This document shows positions 17,067 through 25,938 of a stretch of 64,000 nucleotides of DNA, piece after piece. Position 1 is the stretch's first letter. Each line of letters begins with the position of its first letter. Made by a program: the position numbers and the translations under genes. The DNA is from Burkholderiaceae bacterium 16 (GTDB taxonomy: Bacteria; Pseudomonadota; Gammaproteobacteria; Burkholderiales; Burkholderiaceae), in the NCBI GenBank assembly GCA_000955785.1, contig JYOD01000062.1:18446-82445 (forward strand), read 5' to 3'. A model generated the notes under the pieces. The model worked only from the letters and a program-made list of their open reading frames with translations. It was not told where the DNA came from and did not search any database.

Positions 17067-18233
17067 ATGAACATGCTGGACCGAATGGACGCGCGGCTGC
17101 CGCTATCGTCCGAGGAGCGCATGCTACTCGACAGTGTCAAGGGGCTTTGCACTGCGCAAATCGCACCGCGTGCGACCGAATATGACCGCTCGGGTGCCTT
17201 CCCTTGGGAGAACGTCAAAGCCATCAATGCGCTGGGGCTGAACTCCATGTTCATTCCCGACGTCTATGGCGGCACCCAACTCTCTTTCCTCAGCTATCTC
17301 GCCTGCGTGCGGGAAATCTCGAAGGCCTGTGCCTCAACCGGCATCGTCTGGGCGACGAACTTCCACGCCGTCAAGCCGTTGATCGAGTATGGCAGCGAGG
17401 AACAGAAGCACCGCCTGCTACCGCGCATCGCCGAAGGCGGGCTCGCTTCGCTGGCAATCACCGAGCCCTCCGCTGGATCGGATGCCACCGGCATGCGGAC
17501 CAGCTTCACGCCCGATGGCGATGACATCGTCATCAACGGCGGTAAGATCTTCATCACTAATGGCGACGTTGCCGACCTGTATCTCGTGTTCGGCAAGTGG
17601 TCGGAGATCAGCGATCCTAAGACTGCCATTTCGGTGCTGATCCTGGAAAAGGGTACGGACGGACTGCGCGTGCTCGGCACCGAGCACAAGATGGGAACGC
17701 GCGCCTCGGGCACCGCGAGCCTTGCGTTCGACGGCTGCCGCGTGCCGCGCGCGAACCTGATCGGCAATCCCGGCAACGGCCTGCAGATCCTGTTCGGCTC
17801 CCTGAACCGGTCGCGCCCCAGCGTGGCAGCACACGCGCTCGGCATCGCACGCGCGGCGTTCGAGGATGCCGTCGGCTACATCAACGAACGGCGCCAGTCC
17901 GGCAAGCGAATCCTCGAGTTCCAGGGCATCCAGTTCATGCTGGCCGACCTGGCGACGGAGCTCGCATTGTGCGAGTCGTGGCTCTGGCGCGTGGGGGACA
18001 TGGTGGATGCCGGCGACAAGGACTTTGGTATCGAGGCATCCATGCTCAAGCAGCGTGCCTCCGACGCCGCCATGCGCATCACCACCGATGCCGTGCAACT
18101 GTTCGGCGGCTACGGCTACTGCAGCGACTACCGCGTCGAGCGGCTCATGCGCGACGCCAAAATTACCCAGATCTGGGAAGGGACCAATCAGGTGCATCGC
18201 CAACTGATCGGCCGCAGCTTCCTGAAGAAATAG
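17067..18233 (+). CDS. Acyl-CoA dehydrogenase (AliB-like candidate)
   Basis: 388 residues, full length for the family. FAD/substrate segments seen: LASLAITEPSAGSDATGMRT, KIFITNGDVADLYLVFGK, QLFGGYGYCSDYRVERLMRD and the catalytic-base region KITQIWEGTNQVHRQLIGR with the Glu in place. It introduces a 2,3 double bond into an acyl-CoA and passes electrons to ETF. In context it would dehydrogenate the saturated alicyclic acyl-CoA. A GGAGG ribosome site precedes the ATG. Confidence 0.92.
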   Translation: MNMLDRMDARLPLSSEERMLLDSVKGLCTAQIAPRATEYDRSGAFPWENVKAINALGLNSMFIPDVYGGTQLSFLSYLACVREISKACASTGIVWATNFHAVKPLIEYGSEEQKHRLLPRIAEGGLASLAITEPSAGSDATGMRTSFTPDGDDIVINGGKIFITNGDVADLYLVFGKWSEISDPKTAISVLILEKGTDGLRVLGTEHKMGTRASGTASLAFDGCRVPRANLIGNPGNGLQILFGSLNRSRPSVAAHALGIARAAFEDAVGYINERRQSGKRILEFQGIQFMLADLATELALCESWLWRVGDMVDAGDKDFGIEASMLKQRASDAAMRITTDAVQLFGGYGYCSDYRVERLMRDAKITQIWEGTNQVHRQLIGRSFLKK

Positions 18234-18242
18234 GAGAGAGAT

Positions 18243-19118
18243 GTGACAACCATTCAAACGGTCGGCGTCGCGGGCGCCGGCACCATGGGGGCGGGTATTG
18301 CCATCGTCGCCGCCCGCGCGGGCTTCCGGACCATCGTGTTCGACACGCGACAGGAGGCGCTGGACCGTGCCCGCAGCCAGACCGAAGCCTTCCTGAAAAA
18401 GTCGGAGGACCGCGGCAAGCTGCCCGCCGGCGGCGCCGCTGCCGCCCTGGCCCGCTGGGAAGGGACCACGGACCTGGCCGGTCTGTCCGGTTGCGACATC
18501 GTCATCGAGGCCGTCTTCGAGAATCTTTCGGTCAAGCATCAACTGTTCGGGAAGCTCAACGAGATTTGCCCGGAGGGCACGATCTTCGCATCGAATACGT
18601 CCACGATCTCGATCACCGAGATAGCTGGCGGCTGCGGCCGGCCGGACCGCTTCGTCGGAATGCATTTCTGCCTGCCCGCGCAGCTGATGAAGCTGATCGA
18701 GATGTCTCCCGGCCTGGCAACGTCCGACGAAACCTTCCGGAAAGCCTGGGCCTTCGCCGAAGCCATGGGGCAGAAACCCGTCGCCACGCAGGATACGCCC
18801 GGGTTCATCCTTAACTACTTCCTGATTCCCTTCAACAACGACGCCATTCGCCTGGTGGAACAGGGCGTGGCCGAGCCCGCCGATATTGATATCGCGATCA
18901 AAACTGCGCTGGGCTATCCGATGGGACCGCTCGAACTCCTCGATCTCGTCGGCATGGACACGCAGAAACTGCTGTGCGAGGCCATGCATGGACTGACCCA
19001 TGAACCGCGCGCAGCCTGTCCGCCGCTCGTGCGGAGAATGATCGCCGCCAACCGCCTCGGCAAGAAGACCGGCCATGGCTTCCACGCCTATGGTGACAGC
19101 AAGATGTTTGGAGCCTGA
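18243..19118 (+). CDS. 3-hydroxyacyl-CoA dehydrogenase
   Basis: 291 residues from a GTG start with GGAGAG upstream. N-terminal Rossmann domain VGVAGAGTMGAGIAIVAARA and C-terminal dimer domain LGYPMGPLELLDLVGMDTQ. Ser (SNTSTISITEIA), His (GMHFCLPAQLMKLIE) and Asn (PGFILNYFL) of the active site are present, but the usual HFFNP is HFCLP, an uncommon substitution beside the catalytic His that may reflect a bulky or branched substrate. First of three related proteins in a row. Confidence 0.92.
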   Translation: MTTIQTVGVAGAGTMGAGIAIVAARAGFRTIVFDTRQEALDRARSQTEAFLKKSEDRGKLPAGGAAAALARWEGTTDLAGLSGCDIVIEAVFENLSVKHQLFGKLNEICPEGTIFASNTSTISITEIAGGCGRPDRFVGMHFCLPAQLMKLIEMSPGLATSDETFRKAWAFAEAMGQKPVATQDTPGFILNYFLIPFNNDAIRLVEQGVAEPADIDIAIKTALGYPMGPLELLDLVGMDTQKLLCEAMHGLTHEPRAACPPLVRRMIAANRLGKKTGHGFHAYGDSKMFGA

Positions 19119-19119
19119 G

Positions 19120-19782
19120 ATGCGCTACGAAATCGTACAAGCGGGCGAAAGCCGTTCGTTTCCCGCCCCCCACCCATTCCTCGATCAGGCCGCTGCACAG
19201 GGCGAAGGGCTGTTCTATTTGGGCGCCAAGGCTGGCGGGGCCTACCGCGACGGTGACGGACATGCCTCGCGCACGTTCGTCGCCATCGAGCTGGGCACCG
19301 AATGCCTCGGCTTCCACACCGGCGAAAGTCGCGGCCTAGAAGGCTCCAATGTGGTCGGCTTCGCTCGCTTCCGGCTCGGCGACGGCGACCCCAGCCCGCT
19401 TGTGGAACTCGTCCGGCAACCCGACACACATACCGCTGCGCTGGAAGGCGCCAAGGCAGCATTTCAGGCGGCGGGGCTGGTCGTGGCGGTGTGCAATGAC
19501 TTCCCCGGCCGCATCGTCGACAGGCTGATCCGCCCGTACTTCAACGCGGCCTTGCGCCGCCTGGACGAAAAGCTGGCGAGCGCCGACGACCTCGACAAGA
19601 CACTGTGCCTGGGCTTGGGTTATCCGGAAGGCCCGATCTCGTTGCTGGAGCGGACGGGTCTCGCCCAGCATTTCCGGGTCACGCAAGCGCTTTACGAGGC
19701 CCTTGGACAGGAGCCTTATGCCCCCGCGAGACGGGCATGCGTGGCGGCAGATCGCGACGACCGTGCAAGGCAGGAGGCGTGA
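19120..19782 (+). CDS. Stand-alone 3-hydroxyacyl-CoA dehydrogenase C-terminal-domain protein
   Basis: 220 residues. It lacks the N-terminal NAD-binding fold: there is no GxGxxG. The C-terminal half (FPGRIVDRLIRPYFNAALRR, LCLGLGYPEGPISLLERTGL) is the helical 3HCDH dimerisation domain. The N-terminal half has no family I can name. It starts one base after the preceding stop and overlaps the next gene by four bases, so it is firmly part of the operon. It could be a partner or regulatory subunit of the flanking dehydrogenases, or an eroded paralogue kept by coupling. Confidence 0.7.
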   Translation: MRYEIVQAGESRSFPAPHPFLDQAAAQGEGLFYLGAKAGGAYRDGDGHASRTFVAIELGTECLGFHTGESRGLEGSNVVGFARFRLGDGDPSPLVELVRQPDTHTAALEGAKAAFQAAGLVVAVCNDFPGRIVDRLIRPYFNAALRRLDEKLASADDLDKTLCLGLGYPEGPISLLERTGLAQHFRVTQALYEALGQEPYAPARRACVAADRDDRARQEA

Positions 19783-21308
19783 TACGGCCTCCTCGCCCGG
19801 ACATCCAGACGGTTGGCATCATCGGCACCGGCGCCATGGGCCGTGGCATCGCGCAGATCGCCGCCCAGGCCGGCCTGACCGTCAACCTGTACGACGCCAA
19901 CCCGCAGGCCGTCGAGGCCGCGCGCCAATACCTGCAGGACACGCTTGACAAACTGGCCGCCAAGGGCAGGATCAGCCCGGATGATGCCTCCGCCACGCTG
20001 GCGCGCGTGAAGCCGTGCGGCAAGCTCGAGGACCTGGCCGGCTGCGACGCCGTGGTTGAAGCCATCGTTGAGCGGCTCGACGTGAAGCGCGACCTCGTGG
20101 CAAAGCTCGAAGCCATCGTGCAACCGGACGCGATCATCGCGTCGAACACCTCGTCGCTGTCGATCACCGCCATTGCGGTGGGCGCGAAGCACCCGGGCCG
20201 CATCGCCGGCTACCACTTCTTCAACCCGGTGCCGCTGATGAAGGTCGTCGAGGTCATCGACGGCCTCTCCGGCGACGGCGCCGTCGGCGACGCGCTGATG
20301 GAACTGTCGCGCCGCATGGGACACACGCCGGTGCGCTGCAAGGACATGCCGGGCTTCATCGTCAACCACGCCGGGCGGGGCATGAACATTGAGGGGCTGA
20401 AGGTCGCGCAGGAAGGCGTGGCCGAGTACGCCGACATCGACGACATCATGCGAGAGCAGGCCGGCTTCCGCATGGGGCCATTCGAACTGATGGACCTGAC
20501 CGGGCTGGACGTGTCGCATCCGGTGATGGAGTCGATCTACAGCCAGTTCTACCAGGAACCGCGCTACCGGCCCTCGCCCATCGCCGCACTGCGCTCGGTC
20601 GGCGGGCTGGTGGGCCGCAAGGCCGGTGCCGGCTTCTACAGCTATCCCGACGGACGGAAGACCCGGCCGACGCCCGCCGCGCCTGCCCCGGCTGCGCGTC
20701 CGAAGAGCGTGTGGGTCAGCCGTGCCTGCGAGCATGGCCACACGCTCGTCACGAACCTGCTGTCGAAACTCGGCACCACGCCGGAAACCGGCACGCTGCC
20801 GTCCGCTGACGCGCTGATCGTCGTCACCCCGCTCGGCCTCGACGCCACCAGCTGCGCGCTGCAGGAAGGGCTGGACGCCACGCGCACCGTCGCCGTCGAC
20901 ACGCTGCTGCCGTTCGAGGCCACTAAGCGCCGCACAATCATGACGACGCCCGCCACCACCGCCACCGACCGCGACGCCGCCCACGGTCTTTTCGCCAGCG
21001 ACGGCGTGCCTGTCACGGTCATCCGGGACTCGGCAGGATTCGTCGGACAACGCGTCATATGCTCGATCGTCAACATCGCAAGCGACATCGCGCAGCAACG
21101 CATCGCCACGCCGTCCGACATCGACCTCGCCGTCAACCTCGGCCTCGGCTATCCGAAAGGGCCGCTTGCCCTGGGCGACGCCATTGGGCCGCAACGCATA
21201 CTCGAATGCCTGCGCAACCTCGAGCGATTGACTGGCGACATGAGCTACCGCCCGAGCCCGTGGCTCTGGCGACGCGCCGGCCTCGGCCTGTCGCTGCTAT
21301 GGGATTAG
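19779..21308 (+). CDS. Double-domain 3-hydroxyacyl-CoA dehydrogenase (PaaH-like)
   Basis: About 509 residues from a GTG at 19779, chosen because CAGGAGG lies just before it and it overlaps the previous stop (GTGA). Residues ~8-290 form the NAD domain (VGIIGTGAMGRGIAQIAAQA) and the first 3HCDH domain with HFFNPVPLMKVVEVIDGLSG and GFIVNHAGRGMNIEG. Residues ~300-509 repeat the architecture in divergent form, ending in a second 3HCDH domain (GFVGQRVICSIVNIASD, LGLGYPKGPLALGDAIG). Similar to PaaH/PaaC and to 3-hydroxyadipyl/pimeloyl-CoA dehydrogenases, fitting oxidation of dicarboxyl-CoA products after ring cleavage. Last gene of the operon. Confidence 0.9.
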   Translation: MIRPPRPDIQTVGIIGTGAMGRGIAQIAAQAGLTVNLYDANPQAVEAARQYLQDTLDKLAAKGRISPDDASATLARVKPCGKLEDLAGCDAVVEAIVERLDVKRDLVAKLEAIVQPDAIIASNTSSLSITAIAVGAKHPGRIAGYHFFNPVPLMKVVEVIDGLSGDGAVGDALMELSRRMGHTPVRCKDMPGFIVNHAGRGMNIEGLKVAQEGVAEYADIDDIMREQAGFRMGPFELMDLTGLDVSHPVMESIYSQFYQEPRYRPSPIAALRSVGGLVGRKAGAGFYSYPDGRKTRPTPAAPAPAARPKSVWVSRACEHGHTLVTNLLSKLGTTPETGTLPSADALIVVTPLGLDATSCALQEGLDATRTVAVDTLLPFEATKRRTIMTTPATTATDRDAAHGLFASDGVPVTVIRDSAGFVGQRVICSIVNIASDIAQQRIATPSDIDLAVNLGLGYPKGPLALGDAIGPQRILECLRNLERLTGDMSYRPSPWLWRRAGLGLSLLWD

Positions 21309-21490
21309 CACGAAAGTCAGAAGGCCGCGACGGAGCGCATCCGCCGATTGCGCATTTGCGAAGGTTGCGCTTCCGTCCACTATCAGCTTGATATTGGGCC
21401 AAGCTGTCGGGTTAAACTCGGCCATCGGCCGGCACCTGGCTTGGCAGCTTGACCCTACCCCCCATCCCGAAGTTTGGCGGCCAACAAAGC

Positions 21491-21522
21491 AAAAAAGACC
21501 CCGTCACCTTGGTGGCGGAGTC
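21491..21522 (-). terminator. Intrinsic terminator of the DndC-like gene
   Basis: Read on the minus strand: GACTCCGCCACC, two-base loop, GGTGACGGGGTC, followed by TTTTTT. The stem has only G-T wobbles. It lies 18 bases past the stop codon at 21541 and marks the left transcriptional end of the accessory block. Confidence 0.85.
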
Positions 21523-21540
21523 TTTGCGTTGCAGGGTTGG

Positions 21541-23319
21541 TCAGGCGGCAAACGGCAGTTCCTCCTGATCTGTTGCCGCGTGGCTCCATGCAATGCGGGC
21601 CTCTGGCGGCATCGCGTGGAAGTCGACAGCTATAGATTTCAGCCGCTCAGTATCGTACTCGAGCGTCAGACCCAAGCGGTCCTTGTACGCCGTGCGGCGG
21701 CACACCTCGTCGTGCTCGGTCTGCTGCGCGCGCGACAGCGTGAGGCAGCCGTACTGCAGGTACCAGCGGTACCCCGCAGTGATCTGGCCAGGCTGGAGAC
21801 CCATATCATGGGTCTCCAGCATACGGTCAAGCTCAAAGTCCTGGAGCATGCAGGCAGCTTCGAAATCCACGGAGAACGACTGTTCCGTTGGCAGTCTCCA
21901 TAGAGTCCGCCCCCCTGCCGTCACCATGATCTCCGGCTCACAAGGCGATTCCGCGGTCATCGCTTCAGTGAACGGATCGCGCATGCCGGACCATTCTGCG
22001 GCCGGCGCGAGATCATCCCATTCGCTCCCAACGTAAAGAAAGCGAGCGGTTGGCACCGTCGTTTGTGCGACAGCCGGAACCTCCGGAATGTCGAATCGGA
22101 TGCCGCGCTGATGGATATCGCGCCAATCCGTCCACATCGCAAAAGGCCTGGCCACGCCGTTCAAAGACTGAAGCGCGTCGACGGCGACAATCATGTCGAG
22201 TGGCAACAACTCGAAGCGAGGCGCCTCCCCTGCCCGGCTCGCACGCTGCTGTTCGTCATAGTCGAGCTGCAACATGTACCGGCTCAGTTCCCGCAACATG
22301 GTCGGATGGTAAGTATCCGGCTGAATTTTGATGAAGCCACCGCGGATCGTGCGACCGACCCAATGCCGCCGGCGCCAGTCAAAGCGCGTGTTCCGGATAA
22401 ACCGATTCAGCCGCTGCAGGCCTTCGGCGTACGCATAGCGCTCGTTGTAAGCGATCATGTTGGCGAGGCTCTTGTCCTCAGCCATCTGGCAGACATGGCA
22501 GCCCAGGCGGGCGCCACACTTTCCCTGCTTGCGCCCTGAAGTACCCTCAAGGATTGCATCGGCGACGACGGCGCACGAAGTGCCGACCGAATGCGCGTAC
22601 AGCCGCCTGGTCTCCTCGAAGTCCGAGTAGCCCGGGCGACTCCCCCCGCCATACAGCGCGATGGCCTCCCATACATCATCCGAATTCCAGTGGGCAATCG
22701 CGCTAAGCACGAGTTCGCCATCCGTGTTGCTGGCCGGCTTGTCCGCAGACTCACGACGTTGGCGCATGTTGCTTGCGCGACGTGCACCCTCATCAAAGCG
22801 GGTACCAAGGCAGGTGACAGGTGCGGCGCCGCCGCGCTCAGCCAGACTGCGGAATAGCTGCTTGCGGAAGGCGCGTTGTGGACCGATTTTTAGGTCAAAG
22901 CTGCAGTCCCCATGCAAGCCGGGGAAGCTTGGCAGCGCCCGCCCGGTCAGCACTTTCACCTGGAAGGTGGACGACAGTTGCGGCTCGACGACTTTCGCAA
23001 TGACCGTGAAGCCGTGCTGTTCTCCGAATGCGCGCATCCGCTTCAGTTCAGCCCGGTAATGTAGATTAACTTCCGGGCTTTCGACCTTCGTATCGCTTGT
23101 GGTGACGATCACCAGCGGCTGGCCCCCGGCGGCACGGTGCAGCAACGCCGCGTGCAGCACCAACGCTGCCACGACGCCACTGTCCTTGCCCCCACTATAG
23201 GCGATGACCACTGGATGCGCAGCTTGGAACAGACGAAGGATCGCACCGATGGCACGGTCTATCTTCTGCTCGATGGGGTCGTGCGCGCCCTGGGGAAACA
23301 ACTCAATGGTCTGGCTCAT
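21541..23319 (-). CDS. DndC-like phosphoadenosine phosphosulfate reductase family protein
   Basis: 592 residues. PP-loop ATPase motif IAYSGGKDSGVVAALVLHAA at about 38-57, then VIVTTSDTKVESPEVNLHYR. A cysteine-rich segment KCGARLGCHVCQMAEDKSLA near 285 closely follows the iron-sulfur-binding region of DndC (GxRFGCWxC...DKSL). DndC activates sulfur for phosphorothioate DNA modification. The C-terminal ~300 residues are specific to this mobile-element subfamily. No dndA, dndB or dndE is adjacent; the next sizeable gene encodes an SMC-type ATPase. Function is uncertain: sulfur or base modification of DNA or RNA, or a nucleotide-transfer role. Confidence 0.8.
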   Translation of the reverse strand: MSQTIELFPQGAHDPIEQKIDRAIGAILRLFQAAHPVVIAYSGGKDSGVVAALVLHAALLHRAAGGQPLVIVTTSDTKVESPEVNLHYRAELKRMRAFGEQHGFTVIAKVVEPQLSSTFQVKVLTGRALPSFPGLHGDCSFDLKIGPQRAFRKQLFRSLAERGGAAPVTCLGTRFDEGARRASNMRQRRESADKPASNTDGELVLSAIAHWNSDDVWEAIALYGGGSRPGYSDFEETRRLYAHSVGTSCAVVADAILEGTSGRKQGKCGARLGCHVCQMAEDKSLANMIAYNERYAYAEGLQRLNRFIRNTRFDWRRRHWVGRTIRGGFIKIQPDTYHPTMLRELSRYMLQLDYDEQQRASRAGEAPRFELLPLDMIVAVDALQSLNGVARPFAMWTDWRDIHQRGIRFDIPEVPAVAQTTVPTARFLYVGSEWDDLAPAAEWSGMRDPFTEAMTAESPCEPEIMVTAGGRTLWRLPTEQSFSVDFEAACMLQDFELDRMLETHDMGLQPGQITAGYRWYLQYGCLTLSRAQQTEHDEVCRRTAYKDRLGLTLEYDTERLKSIAVDFHAMPPEARIAWSHAATDQEELPFAA

Positions 23320-23338
23320 GGTAGAGACCTCTCGTAGG

Positions 23339-23368
23339 AAAGAAAACGGCGCTCCCGAGGGAGCGCCG
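23339..23368 (-). terminator. Hairpin plus T-run in the leader of the DndC-like gene
   Basis: Minus strand CGGCGCTCCC and GGGAGCGCCG pair across a tiny loop and are followed by TTTTCTTT. It stands between the small lipoprotein gene (stop at 23397) and the DndC-like start at 23319, only about 20 bases from that start. It is either a terminator of the upstream genes or an attenuator of the downstream one. Confidence 0.7.
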
Positions 23369-23396
23369 AAGGTTAAGAATGGCCCGGGGGCTGGGG

Positions 23397-23549
23397 TCAG
23401 CCGAGTGCGGCCGCAACAATGGGACTGCCAACGGAATAGACGACGGGTCGCCGCATCGGCTCCTTGCTTGCCGGCCGCGTGTGATGGTCACAAGCGGCCA
23501 GCACGCGCAGGACGAGGTAAAGTAGGAAGAGATACTTCACGAGTTTCAT
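23397..23549 (-). CDS. Small predicted lipoprotein (50 residues)
   Basis: Translates to MKLVKYLFLLYLVLRVLAAC, then a 30-residue polar tail (DHHTRPASKEPM... ending AAALG). Positive start, hydrophobic core and LAAC form a type II signal peptide, so Cys20 would be lipidated and the peptide anchored in a membrane. Such small lipoproteins on mobile elements often act in entry exclusion or lysis, but nothing here proves that. It is preceded by two strong hairpins, one of which reaches the start codon; the ribosome site is weak. Not homologous to anything I can name. Confidence 0.5.
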   Translation of the reverse strand: MKLVKYLFLLYLVLRVLAACDHHTRPASKEPMRRPVVYSVGSPIVAAALG

Positions 23550-23550
23550 G

Positions 23551-23603
23551 GGCTGCCCTGTACGGGGGGACAGGGCAGCCCCGATGGGGCGTGCCCCATC
23601 GGG
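23551..23603 (-). promoter_or_regulatory. Double-hairpin leader of the small lipoprotein gene
   Basis: Two adjacent hairpins: 23580-23603 (CCCGATGGGGC/GCCCCATCGGG, loop of two) and 23551-23580 (GGCTGCCCTGT/ACAGGGCAGCC). The first belongs to the GC-rich class seen before many starts of this block. The second would sequester the start region. Confidence 0.6.
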
Positions 23604-23616
23604 TTAAAGACAAAAG

Positions 23617-25938
23617 CTAGGCAGCGAGCGCCACCAGGTCAATCACTGCGTCGGCCTCATCAACCGACTCAGGCGTGTGGGAAATGAAGAATTCCCGCTC
23701 ATAGCCGCCCTGACGGAGCACCTCGCGCTTCATTTGCATGAAGGCCCGTTTGCGCTCCGGATCGAGCGGGCCATCCGCCTCATCTGTGAACAGCGTCTGG
23801 AAGGGCTGACCCGAGTCCTCTGCCCGGTAGAGCGCAATACCACGGGTCAAACACTCATTGATCCAGATTTTCTGCCCGCCAGACAGCAAAGCGAAGTTCT
23901 TCACGCTGTCCCGGTCGGCGTCATTCACCTCGATCTCGAAGCCCTCACGCTTCTCGCCATTGGCCAGCGTCGTCTGCGTCTGAATCGCGATAGTGAATCG
24001 CGCTCCGTAGCAGGCGAGCAACAGGTCATTGACGATTCGCGTGAGCGCCGGACCGGCGTCGTCGATGGACAGCGCGATCACGCCGTCATTGCCGAGCGCT
24101 TTCGCCAGCAACTTCCACTGCGCGATTTCGTCGGAGAGCCGATCCGCCTTGCCCTGTACCGCAGGCAGGCCCGACAGCACCAACTCCACGCGTTCGCGCT
24201 CGGTCGCAAGACCGGTTTGCTGGCGAATCAATGCCTCGATCCGGGCATCCAGCGCAACCACTGCCTCGCGGCTCTGTCGCAAGCGGGTGTCCAAGGCGGC
24301 GATGAGGCCGGTGACGTCCTCAGTTGCCAACCCAGACAACTCGCGCTGCACCACTGACAACTGCGAGTCGGCTTCGGCAACGTCCCGGTCATACCGGGCC
24401 GTGCTGGTGCCTTCCTCGTCAGTCAGAGCGGATACGTCGCGTTGTGCCTGCGCCAACCCTTCTTGCGCCACATCCAACATCGGTCTCTTGGCCGCGAGGG
24501 CGGTCAGGCGTTGCAACTCCTGCTGATCGCGTGCCAGTGCCGTCTGCAAGGCCGCCAGGGCGGCGCGTTGGGCAGGCAACTCACCCAGGGCTTCCGCCAT
24601 CGGCTTCATCGCCTGCTGCTTCGCCTGGTAGCTGGCCCGCAGATTCTTCACGAGGATGACCTGCTCGGCCAGCTTGCCCTTGGCGTCACGCGCCTGCGCG
24701 AGCAACGGGCAGGTGCTGTGCATGGGATCGGCCCGGCATGGCACCGTCTCAATGACATCGGCCTGGCCTTTCAACGAGGTGGCGAACTGGGCGGCGGACC
24801 GTCCGCGCGCTTCGAGTCCCTGCAACTCGGTCGCCAGCGCGGCATGCTGCGCCTGCTGTACGTCCAAGCTGCTGACCGCCTGCTGTAGCGTGGCAAACTC
24901 GCCCTGCTTCTGGCCGATGATCATTTGCAAGGTGTCGCACTGTTCGGCGGCCGCAAGGATGGCCGGCCCTTCGGCCAGCATCAGCTTGCGGCCGGCGATC
25001 AGCTGCTCCAACTCCCGGCGCCGCGCGGCGGTGCGGGTGGCCGCAACACGCTGGTCAGCATCCAACTGCCGCCGGCGCGCTCCCAGTTCGGTTTCCCGTT
25101 GCCTGAGTTCGCGCAGACGCGCTTCGGTAGCCGCGCTTGCGCTTTGCTTGGCCGCCAGTGTCGCCCGCTCCTGCAGGAGCTTCGCGCCATCGGCAGTCTT
25201 CGCATCGCGATCACGCCGGGCCCCGATCAAGGCCTCGTCGGTTAGACCAATGTCCCGTGCCAACTGGCCCGCCCGCTCACGTTGAGCGGACAAGCCGACC
25301 AGGTCGCGCTGCAGGGTGTCCAGATGCCGGCCCAGCCCCTTTGCAACCTCGCCGGCCTTGGCCGACAGATCCCGCAGGTGGTCGATGCCCAGCAACTCGG
25401 CAAGCAGCTTCTTAATCTCGCCGGCCTGGTAGCTGGCGATTGGGCGCCGGTTCTGCGCCGAAAACACGCTGGTGAAAAACGCTTCGGGCGAGCCTAGCAC
25501 CGCCTCGATGCAGCGGTTGTAGGTATCCGCCTTGCCGTCCGACAGTGTGCCGTCGGGCAGTTGCAGCGGCACCCAGTCGCCGTTGGCGCCCTTCTGGAAC
25601 AGGTAGTACTCGGCCTTGCGGCTCTTGCCCGGATTGCGGAACGCGAACGCCGACCGGTACTGCTTGCCGGCATGTTCCCACTCCAGATCCTTCTCGCCAC
25701 GGGTGCCACAGAGGTGATCCCAGTAGGAGAACGCATCCGCGGACATTTTCGAGGCGTGGCTCGGCATGATCGGGTACGGGTGCAGGTTGTCCATCAGCGT
25801 GGTCTTGCCGGCACCGTTAGGGCCGACCAGCGCGATCAGCCCAGCGGGCAGGTTCGCGAGGTCGAGCGTCACGCTGTCGCGCTTCATGCCGTCCCGGACT
25901 CCGTGGAACCCGGTCAAGGTGAGCTTCAGCGGGCGCAT
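23617..25938 (-). CDS. SMC/SbcC-like ATPase
   Basis: 773 residues. Start MRPLKLTLTGFHGVRDG chosen at 25938; it overlaps the upstream gene by 13 bases. Walker A LVGPNGAGKTTLMDNLHPYP near 40, long coiled-coil arms at ~190-620 rich in Q, A, L and R, and a central pair of cysteines in VPCRADPMHSTCPLLAQ that resembles the zinc hook of Rad50/SbcC. Signature LSGGQKIWINECLTRGIALY and Walker B TLFTDEADGPLDPERKRAFM lie at the C-terminus. It would tether DNA ends or drive a partner nuclease; the SbcD-like phosphoesterase is two genes upstream. DndD is another SMC-type relative to consider given the DndC-like neighbour. Confidence 0.88.
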   Translation of the reverse strand: MRPLKLTLTGFHGVRDGMKRDSVTLDLANLPAGLIALVGPNGAGKTTLMDNLHPYPIMPSHASKMSADAFSYWDHLCGTRGEKDLEWEHAGKQYRSAFAFRNPGKSRKAEYYLFQKGANGDWVPLQLPDGTLSDGKADTYNRCIEAVLGSPEAFFTSVFSAQNRRPIASYQAGEIKKLLAELLGIDHLRDLSAKAGEVAKGLGRHLDTLQRDLVGLSAQRERAGQLARDIGLTDEALIGARRDRDAKTADGAKLLQERATLAAKQSASAATEARLRELRQRETELGARRRQLDADQRVAATRTAARRRELEQLIAGRKLMLAEGPAILAAAEQCDTLQMIIGQKQGEFATLQQAVSSLDVQQAQHAALATELQGLEARGRSAAQFATSLKGQADVIETVPCRADPMHSTCPLLAQARDAKGKLAEQVILVKNLRASYQAKQQAMKPMAEALGELPAQRAALAALQTALARDQQELQRLTALAAKRPMLDVAQEGLAQAQRDVSALTDEEGTSTARYDRDVAEADSQLSVVQRELSGLATEDVTGLIAALDTRLRQSREAVVALDARIEALIRQQTGLATERERVELVLSGLPAVQGKADRLSDEIAQWKLLAKALGNDGVIALSIDDAGPALTRIVNDLLLACYGARFTIAIQTQTTLANGEKREGFEIEVNDADRDSVKNFALLSGGQKIWINECLTRGIALYRAEDSGQPFQTLFTDEADGPLDPERKRAFMQMKREVLRQGGYEREFFISHTPESVDEADAVIDLVALAA

